From Rhodospirillales bacterium (GTDB taxonomy: Bacteria > Pseudomonadota > Alphaproteobacteria > Reyranellales > Reyranellaceae), in contig JABMNB010000397.1 of assembly GCA_013205335.1 (NCBI GenBank), forward strand, positions 1-32,928: 32,928 bases of DNA, in the 5' to 3' direction. The position numbers and the translations under genes are program-made. Positions 26,598 through 32,928 of the stretch are shown here, piece after piece. How positions within the stretch are numbered: the first letter of the stretch is position 1; the number at the start of each line of letters is the position of its first letter. The notes under the pieces were generated by a model that saw only the letters and a list, made by a program, of their open reading frames with translations, ran no database searches and was not told the origin of the DNA.

Positions 26598-28166
26598 ATG
26601 CCTGCATTCAATCGCCGCACATTCATGAAAACGGGACTTGCCGGATCGGCCTTCCTTGCATCCCTCGATGTCGCCCTGCTCGGGTCGGCGGGGGCGCAGG
26701 ACGGAGCGCCGAAGAAGGGAGGTACGCTGTCCTACGCGCAGCTCTCGGCCAACCGTCGCTCGGCCGATGCCACGAACGCCCGGCATCCCTATTTCATCGT
26801 CGACGCCAATACGCGTCTTCAGTGGAATTGCCTGACCTGGGTCGATGAAAAGCTGGGCTGGCAGCTTGAGGCCGCCAGCAAGGTCGAACCCACTGACGAC
26901 AAGTTGAACGTGTGGGACGTGACGCTGCGCGAGGGCGTGCTGTTCCACAACGGCCGCGAGATGACGTCCGAGGACGTCGCATCCTCCTTCGCTTATCACC
27001 GGCTGAATGCGCCGTTTGCACGCCAGATCGTCAAGATCGAGCCGGTTTCGAAGTACGTTACCCGGTTTACGCTTGAGGGCGGCAATGCGGAATTCCCCTA
27101 TATCCTCGCCGAGTACAACAGCGTCATCATGCCGGCCGCCGACGCCAAGACCATCGGCATGGACGGCATCGGCAGCGGGCCCTTCCGGATCGTTGCCACT
27201 GACCCCAATCGCTCTGTGATCATGGAGCGGTTCGACGGCTATTGGCGCAAGGGACTGCCGCTGCTCGATCGTGTCGAAGTCCACAATCGTGAAGGCCAGC
27301 AGGAGTCGGCGTTGAACGGGCTGCGCTCGGGCCAGTTCGATGCAGTGCTCAACATCGACGCCCGTGCCGCAGCACAGTTCGCGTCCGATGCCGCCTACGA
27401 CATCGAGACCGCCAAGGGCGGCTACAGCTTCGTCATCCAGCTCCCCAAGCACCCGGGCTCGCCATTTCTCGACAAGCGCGTACGACAGGCATTCGCCTAC
27501 GCGATCGACCGCGACGCCATCGTGCGTATTGCCTATGGCGGCAAGTACGGCTGGGTTGGCAACGACAGCCACCTCATGGTTACCGACCCCGCCTATGTGG
27601 TCCGCCAGGGCGGTCGCGACATCGCGCGCGCCAGGAAGCTGCTGGCCGAAGCCGGCTATCCGAATGGCATCACCCTGCCGACGCTCTACTGGAGCCCGCA
27701 ACTGCCCGAGGCCGGCCGCTACTTTCAGGTGGTGCAGCAGTCTGCCAAGGAAGCCGGCATCGTATTTGCCATCGAGGAGCGGCCCAACGACGGCTACATT
27801 CAGTTCCGTACCGGCGACAACGACCTGTCGAAGGGCAACTTCCACAAGTTCGCGATGACCGCCGTCGGGTCGCGGAACCCTGGCATCTCGCTGTTCCGCA
27901 TGCGCGACGCCTTCGTCGAGAGTGGCCACTGGCGCGGCCCCGAGCACGACCAGTACATCGCGCTCTATCGGCAGGCGATGGTGACACCCGACGCCGGCAA
28001 GCGGAAGGCGATCTACGCCGAGATGCAGAAGATCCTGCACGAGGAGGTGCCGGCCATCCTGCCGGCCGGCGGCGACACCTTCCTGGTGAAGCGCAAGAAC
28101 ATCCGCAACATGCCCTACCATCCGCAGATCTGGTCGATCCGCTTCGACGAAGTCTGGAAGGCGTGA
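26598..28166 (+). CDS. ABC transporter substrate-binding protein, family 5, copy 2
   Basis: NRRTFMKTGLAGSAFLAS Tat signal; colinear with copy 1 across the whole length (DVTLREGVLFHNGREMTSEDVASSFAYHR). Confidence 0.95.
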   Translation: MPAFNRRTFMKTGLAGSAFLASLDVALLGSAGAQDGAPKKGGTLSYAQLSANRRSADATNARHPYFIVDANTRLQWNCLTWVDEKLGWQLEAASKVEPTDDKLNVWDVTLREGVLFHNGREMTSEDVASSFAYHRLNAPFARQIVKIEPVSKYVTRFTLEGGNAEFPYILAEYNSVIMPAADAKTIGMDGIGSGPFRIVATDPNRSVIMERFDGYWRKGLPLLDRVEVHNREGQQESALNGLRSGQFDAVLNIDARAAAQFASDAAYDIETAKGGYSFVIQLPKHPGSPFLDKRVRQAFAYAIDRDAIVRIAYGGKYGWVGNDSHLMVTDPAYVVRQGGRDIARARKLLAEAGYPNGITLPTLYWSPQLPEAGRYFQVVQQSAKEAGIVFAIEERPNDGYIQFRTGDNDLSKGNFHKFAMTAVGSRNPGISLFRMRDAFVESGHWRGPEHDQYIALYRQAMVTPDAGKRKAIYAEMQKILHEEVPAILPAGGDTFLVKRKNIRNMPYHPQIWSIRFDEVWKA

Positions 28167-28215
28167 CCGGGGCAATGGCCGCAGCACAGCACCTGGCAGT
28201 ACATGGGGCGGCGCC

Positions 28216-29169
28216 GTGCTGAGCGCAGTGTTACGTCGCGTTTTCCTGTCTCTGCTGACTCTCTTCTTTCTCGCGGCCTTCATCTTTGCCGCCACCGAAA
28301 TCCTGCCTGGCGACGCCCTCGACGTGACGCTGTCGGCAGACGAAATGGCCATGATGCCACCGGAGCGACTCGCCGAGATGAAGCGCGACCTCGGGCTCGA
28401 CCGGCCCGCGGTGGAGCGGCTCGGCGCTTTTCTTCTGGGCGTGGCGCAGCTCGATTTCGGCCGGACCATCATTTCGAGGGCGCCGGTCGTCGACATCGTC
28501 GCCTACCCGCTGCGCAACTCGCTGCTGCTCGCGGGGGCGGTGATCGTCACGGCGCTGCCGCTGGCGCTGATCCTCGGCGTGAGTGCGGCTAGGTGGTATC
28601 GCAGGCCGCTCGACAACGTGGTTTCGACGGGCGTCATCGTCGGCTACTCGGTGCCGGAGTTCGTCATCGGCACCTTCCTCGTGATGCTGTTCGCCGTGAC
28701 CTGGCCGCTGTTCCCGGCAACCATCACGGCCAGCACGCGCGACCCCGCGCTTACCCTGCTGGCTGCGGCGCCGTTGCCGGTCGCCACGATCCTGATCGGC
28801 TCGATCGCCTATCTCGCGCGCATCCTCCGCGTCGGCATGGTCGACGCCTTGGCCAGCGACTTCGTCGAGCGCTTGCGCCTGATGGGCGTGCCGGAGTGGC
28901 GCGTTCTGCTGCTGCATGCGTTGCCCGCGGCGGTGGTGCCCAGTCTCATGGCGACCGCGCTTTATGCCGCCGCCCTCGTCTCGGGCATCGTCGTCGTCGA
29001 ACTCGTCTTCGCCTATCCTGGGCTCGGCCAGGAACTGGTACGTGCCGTGACGCGGCGCGAGGTCCACGTCATCCAGGCGATCGCGCTGGCCTCGGCGGCG
29101 ATCGTTGTCGTCTTCAATCTGCTGGCCGACCTCGCGATCCTGGCCCTCGATCCCCGCACGAGGATGTAA
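28216..29169 (+). CDS. ABC transporter permease (DppB-type)
   Basis: RRVFLSLLTLFFLAAFIFAATEILPGDAL and EWRVLLLHALPAAVVPSLMATALYAAALVSGIVVVELVFAYPGLGQELVRAVTRRE. Confidence 0.95.
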   Translation: MLSAVLRRVFLSLLTLFFLAAFIFAATEILPGDALDVTLSADEMAMMPPERLAEMKRDLGLDRPAVERLGAFLLGVAQLDFGRTIISRAPVVDIVAYPLRNSLLLAGAVIVTALPLALILGVSAARWYRRPLDNVVSTGVIVGYSVPEFVIGTFLVMLFAVTWPLFPATITASTRDPALTLLAAAPLPVATILIGSIAYLARILRVGMVDALASDFVERLRLMGVPEWRVLLLHALPAAVVPSLMATALYAAALVSGIVVVELVFAYPGLGQELVRAVTRREVHVIQAIALASAAIVVVFNLLADLAILALDPRTRM

Positions 29170-30011
29170 TGGGGATCACGATCCGCAGACTGCTGCGCCG
29201 GCCGCTCACCGCCCTCGGCATCGTCCTGGTCTTGGTCCATCTTACCGTCGCGTTGATCGCCCCGTCGATCGTGCCCTTCGACCCGTTCAAGCTGCTCGAT
29301 GCGCCGCTTGAGCCGCCGGGCACCACCTACTGGCTGGGGACAGACGAACTCGGCCGCGATTTCCTGTCACGCCTGCTGATGGGCGGCAGAATCGCGATCG
29401 TGGCCTCCCTGGCCGCCGGCTTCATCGCCACGCTGGGCGGCGGCCTGCTGGGCCTTGCCATGGCCTACTATCGCGGCCCGTTCGACGACGTCGTCTCGCG
29501 CATCGTCGAGATGAAGCTCGCCATCCCGTCGATCCTCTTCGTCTCGCTGTTCGTCACCGGCTTCGGCCAGTCGCTCGCCGTGCTCGTCTTCGTCATGGCC
29601 GTCATCAAGATGATGGGGGTGATCCGCACCGTTCGCGCCCAGGGCATCGTGCTGATGGAGCAAGGCTACGTGAAGGTGGCCCAGATGCGCGGCGAGCACG
29701 GTCCCGCCATCATCCTGCGCGAGATGCTGCCCAACGTCGCCGATCTGCTGACCGTCGAGTTCGCGTTGCGCACTTCGAGCGCGTTGCTGCTCGTTTCCGC
29801 CCTGTCTTTCCTCGGTCTCGGCCTGTCGCCGCCGACCCCGGACTGGGGCCTGATGATCCACGACGGCCTGCAGTCGATCCGTTCCGAGCCGTGGCTCATC
29901 CTGGCGCCGGCGCTCTGCATCTCGACGCTCGTCATCGGTCTCAATTTCGCCACCGAGGGCATCGCCGACGCGGTCGGACTGGAGGCCGCCCGTGGCGTTG
30001 CCGGGCACTGA
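29169..30011 (+). CDS. ABC transporter permease (DppC-type)
   Basis: GTTYWLGTDELGRDFLSRLLMGGRIAIVASLAAG; ATG at 29169 overlaps previous TAA. Confidence 0.95.
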   Translation: MGITIRRLLRRPLTALGIVLVLVHLTVALIAPSIVPFDPFKLLDAPLEPPGTTYWLGTDELGRDFLSRLLMGGRIAIVASLAAGFIATLGGGLLGLAMAYYRGPFDDVVSRIVEMKLAIPSILFVSLFVTGFGQSLAVLVFVMAVIKMMGVIRTVRAQGIVLMEQGYVKVAQMRGEHGPAIILREMLPNVADLLTVEFALRTSSALLLVSALSFLGLGLSPPTPDWGLMIHDGLQSIRSEPWLILAPALCISTLVIGLNFATEGIADAVGLEAARGVAGH

Positions 30012-31632
30012 GCCGCTGGTCCGCTGCGAGAGCCTGTCGATCGGCTATGCCGACGCGGACGGCGGTCTGGTGCCGGTGGTTTCCGACGTGTCCTTCACCA
30101 TCGCGCCCGGCGAAGCGGTCGGCATCGTTGGCGAGTCGGGCTCCGGCAAGTCGACGCTGGCGCGTGCCTTGCTGGGCTACCGGCGTGCCGGCAGCGCCTT
30201 CCTGGGAGGACGCCTTTTCTATCGAGACACCGACATGGCGGCGGCCACGGTCACGCCGGCGGTGGTGGCGCTGCGTGGCACGGCGGTCGCCATGGTGCCG
30301 CAAAATCCACTCGCTTCGCTTACTTTCCACATGCCGGTCGGCCGCCAGGTCGTCGAGGTTCTGCGAACCCGCGCCGGCCTCGGTCGCGCTGCCGCCGGCG
30401 ACCGCATGCTCGAGCTGCTGCGTCGCACCGGCCTGCCCGAGCCGACCGAACTGGCCCGGCGCTATCCCCACCAGCTGTCCGGCGGCCAGCGCCAGCGCGT
30501 CGTCATCGCCGCGGCACTCGCCTGCAACCCCGACCTGCTGGTGCTCGACGAACCGACAACCGCTCTCGACAAGACGACGGAGGCCCAGGTTCTGGAACTC
30601 GTCGCCGACCTGCGCCGCGACAGCGGCGCGGCGCTGGTCCTGGTCACGCACGACCTCAATGTCGTGGCCCGCGTTTGCGAACGGGTCCTGGTGATGAAGG
30701 ACGGCCGGATCGTCGAGGACGGCCCGGTCGGCCGGGTTTTCAGCCGGCCGCGCACCGCCTACGCCCGCCAGCTCCTGGGGGCGGCGCTGCTGATCGATCC
30801 GCAACGTGCGCCGCAAGCGCGGCCAAGAACCGCCGAGCTGCTGTCGTTGCGCGACGTTGCCTTTTCGCATGCCCGCGCCGGCTGGTTCGGACGCGCGCCA
30901 GCGGTTCGCCGCACGCTCGACCAGATCAGTGTCGATGTCGGACGCGGCGAGGTTCTAGGCGTGATCGGCGAGTCGGGGTCGGGCAAGACCACGCTCGGGC
31001 TGCTGCTGGCTGGCATGCTGACCCCACAGGCCGGCGCCATCTGCTTCGAAGGCCACCCGCTGGCTCCGCACGTCGCCGACCGGACGCGCGACCAGCGCCG
31101 GCGCATCCAGATGGTTTTCCAGGACCCGCTCTCCTCGCTCAACCCCCGCCAGACCGTCGGCAGTGCGCTGATCCGGCCGCTTCGTCACTTCTTCGGCCTC
31201 GACTGCACGGCGGCGCACGAGCGCACCGCCGCCCTGCTCGCCAGGCTAGGCATGGGTCCCGAGTATCTCGACCGCTTCCCGCGCCAGCTGTCGGGGGGAC
31301 AGCAGCAGCGCGTGGCCATTGCGCGCGCCTTCGCCGCGGAGCCCGACCTGCTGATCTGCGACGAGATCACCTCTGCGCTCGACGCCTCCGTCCAGGCCCA
31401 GGTACTCGATCATCTGCTCGAGCTGCAGCGCGGTAGCGCTGCGGCCATGCTGGTGATCACCCACGACCTGTCGGTGATCTGGAAAGTTGCGCCGCGCGTC
31501 ATCGTGTTGAAGGACGGCCACATCGTCGAGCAGGGCGCGACCGAGGCGGTGTTCGGCCATCCCAAGGACCGTTACACCGCCGATCTGCTCGAGTCGGCGA
31601 CGCTTGCAGCACGCCTGGTTGCCACCGCCTGA
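29992..31632 (+). CDS. Dipeptide-type ABC transporter ATPase with two fused nucleotide-binding domains (GTG start)
   Basis: Two Walker A motifs (GESGSGKSTLA, GESGSGKTTLG) and two signature motifs (LSGGQRQRV, LSGGQQQRV). Confidence 0.96.
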   Translation: MALPGTEPLVRCESLSIGYADADGGLVPVVSDVSFTIAPGEAVGIVGESGSGKSTLARALLGYRRAGSAFLGGRLFYRDTDMAAATVTPAVVALRGTAVAMVPQNPLASLTFHMPVGRQVVEVLRTRAGLGRAAAGDRMLELLRRTGLPEPTELARRYPHQLSGGQRQRVVIAAALACNPDLLVLDEPTTALDKTTEAQVLELVADLRRDSGAALVLVTHDLNVVARVCERVLVMKDGRIVEDGPVGRVFSRPRTAYARQLLGAALLIDPQRAPQARPRTAELLSLRDVAFSHARAGWFGRAPAVRRTLDQISVDVGRGEVLGVIGESGSGKTTLGLLLAGMLTPQAGAICFEGHPLAPHVADRTRDQRRRIQMVFQDPLSSLNPRQTVGSALIRPLRHFFGLDCTAAHERTAALLARLGMGPEYLDRFPRQLSGGQQQRVAIARAFAAEPDLLICDEITSALDASVQAQVLDHLLELQRGSAAAMLVITHDLSVIWKVAPRVIVLKDGHIVEQGATEAVFGHPKDRYTADLLESATLAARLVATA

Positions 31633-31743
31633 CCTGTACGGGAGCGCTGGCAAGGTGGTCGTGTCAGAAAAGAAGGTCGGCGTGGTCTGCTCGACTACGA
31701 GGTGACCCGAGGCCAAGCCCCCGCAGCGATGACTTTGCCGCCG

Positions 31744-32286
31744 CTACTTGGCGTCGGCCGCGACCTGGACCTTGATCATCTTGTCCGGCGGGGCGGACAC
31801 GGCGCCCGAGCCCGGGGCGCCCTTCTTGATCTTGTCGACGAATTCCATGCCGGACGTGACCTTGCCCCACACGGTGTACTGGCCGTCGAGGAAGTTCGAG
31901 TCCTTGAGGACGATGAAGAACTGGCTGCGGGCGCTGTTCGGATCGTTGGTGCGGGCCATCGAGACCACGCCGCGCGCGTGCGGCTCCTTGGAGAATTCGG
32001 CCTTGAGCAACTCGCCCATGCCGCCGCTGCCGGTGCCCTGCGGGTCGCCGGTCTGCGCCATGAAGCCGTCGATCACGCGGTGGAAGACCACGCCGTCATA
32101 CTTGCCCTCGCGCGCCAGCTTCTTGATCTGGGCGACATGCTTGGGGGCGAGGTCGGGGCGCATCTCGATGACGACGCGACCGTCCTTCAGGTCGATGTAG
32201 AGGGTATTTTCCTTATCCATGGCGGAGGCTGCTCCTGCGAACATAAGAATGACGGCGAGGACGGGCGTCAGAATGGCGAGCCGCAT
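31744..32286 (-). CDS. Peptidylprolyl isomerase, cyclophilin type, secreted
   Basis: Signal peptide; VVFHRVIDGFMAQTGDPQGTGSGG and SARSQFFIVLKDSNFLDGQYTVWGKVTSGMEFVDKI. Confidence 0.95.
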   Translation of the reverse strand: MRLAILTPVLAVILMFAGAASAMDKENTLYIDLKDGRVVIEMRPDLAPKHVAQIKKLAREGKYDGVVFHRVIDGFMAQTGDPQGTGSGGMGELLKAEFSKEPHARGVVSMARTNDPNSARSQFFIVLKDSNFLDGQYTVWGKVTSGMEFVDKIKKGAPGSGAVSAPPDKMIKVQVAADAK

Positions 32287-32606
32287 GACGGTTTCCTTCG
32301 GCGAGGTCCGCGGTCCTGCCGCGGCCGGCGGGACCTTAAAGACCGACAATCGAAAGACAAGCGGCAACTTCGGGGCGTTCTCGTCGCTGCCCGACGCCAT
32401 CGTCCAGGCGCCGAACGCCCGGCCTTCTCAAATCGTACCTGCGTCATATACTCCCGAAAGTGCGGCTGCGACTGGCCGCCACATACCGAGAGGGGGCGAA
32501 AACCCGTTACCACCCACGGCTATATCTGGTACTAACCCGCTTGAAATGCGGGGGATTTTGCGGGTCGGAAAACCCGTCGAGATCTAACCGGCGAGGGGAC
32601 GGATGC

Positions 32607-32928
32607 ATGGTCGGTAAGCGCGTATTGAGCGTTCTTGGACTAGTGGCGGCGGTAGCCGGTTTCGGCGTCGCCGCACCTGCTCAGGCGCAGAAGGTCATCG
32701 GTGTGCCGCACGATTGGCAGCTGAACTTCCCGCCGCCCTACACGCCGATCATGGAGCGGGTGGAATCGCTGCACGACCTGCTGCTGGTCATCATCACCGC
32801 GATTTGTATCTTCGTGTTGCTGCTGCTGGTTTACGCCGTCTGGCGCTTCCACGCTGATCGCAACCCGACGCCGACGACCGTGACCCATCATACGGGACTC
32901 GAGATCGCCTGGACGATCATTCCGATCC
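32607..32928 (+). CDS. coxB: Cytochrome c oxidase subunit II, 5' part (truncated by window edge)
   Basis: MVGKRVLSVLGLVAAVAGFGVAAPAQAQKVIGVPHDWQLNFPPPYTPIMERVESLHDLLLVIITAICIFVLLLLVYAVWRFHADRNPTPTTVTHHTGLEIAWTIIPI; ORF open to the window end, absent from the ORF track. Confidence 0.93.
   Translation, partial: MVGKRVLSVLGLVAAVAGFGVAAPAQAQKVIGVPHDWQLNFPPPYTPIMERVESLHDLLLVIITAICIFVLLLLVYAVWRFHADRNPTPTTVTHHTGLEIAWTIIPI

Noticed and set aside
26514-28496. 660-aa minus-strand ORF antisense to binding protein copy 2
   Set aside because: Shadow ORF of a high-GC gene; similar shadows exist opposite copy 1 (25751..26506), as expected for paralogous coding sequence rather than a real antisense gene.
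32540-32572. CCCGC-N7-GCGGG repeat upstream of coxB as a regulatory element
   Set aside because: Short and GC-rich; expected by chance in this composition, with no recognisable regulator consensus.

Overview
GC-rich, alphaproteobacterial-type chromosomal window (roughly Rhodospirillales/Reyranella-like by gene content; this is inference). It is almost entirely protein-coding. Contents in order: 3' end of carB; greA; yciB/ispZ-like; SnoaL-like; Lrp/AsnC regulator; trxB; LysR regulator in a trxB-lsrB-like context; a structured AbcR/alpha-r15-like sRNA with a strong intrinsic terminator; a DUF6492-like gene; an acyl-CoA cluster (CaiB CoA-transferase, acyl-CoA dehydrogenase, GIY-YIG-like small protein, enoyl-CoA hydratase, Bug/TctC binding protein); msrP; two tandem paralogous secreted thioredoxin-like genes; an EF-G-like GTPase; an aspartate-type aminotransferase; a transglutaminase / alpha-E / ATP-grasp triad; an alcohol dehydrogenase-like gene and an NTF2-like gene; a PHP hydrolase; a PhnZ-type HD protein; a LysR regulator; a dipeptide-type ABC transporter with two tandem binding proteins; a cyclophilin; and the start of coxB. 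The strongest hunt result is the second thioredoxin-like paralogue (13242..13679, minus). It is colinear with its intact neighbour and exactly the same length (438 nt), but carries an in-frame TGA placed so the protein would read U-G-G-C (UxxC). A small SECIS-like hairpin follows the TGA, and a perfect 14-bp stem sits in the 5' UTR. It is a candidate unannotated selenoprotein, with pseudogene or sequencing error as the main alternatives. The second-best result is the AbcR-like sRNA directly downstream of the LsrB/VtlR-like regulator.
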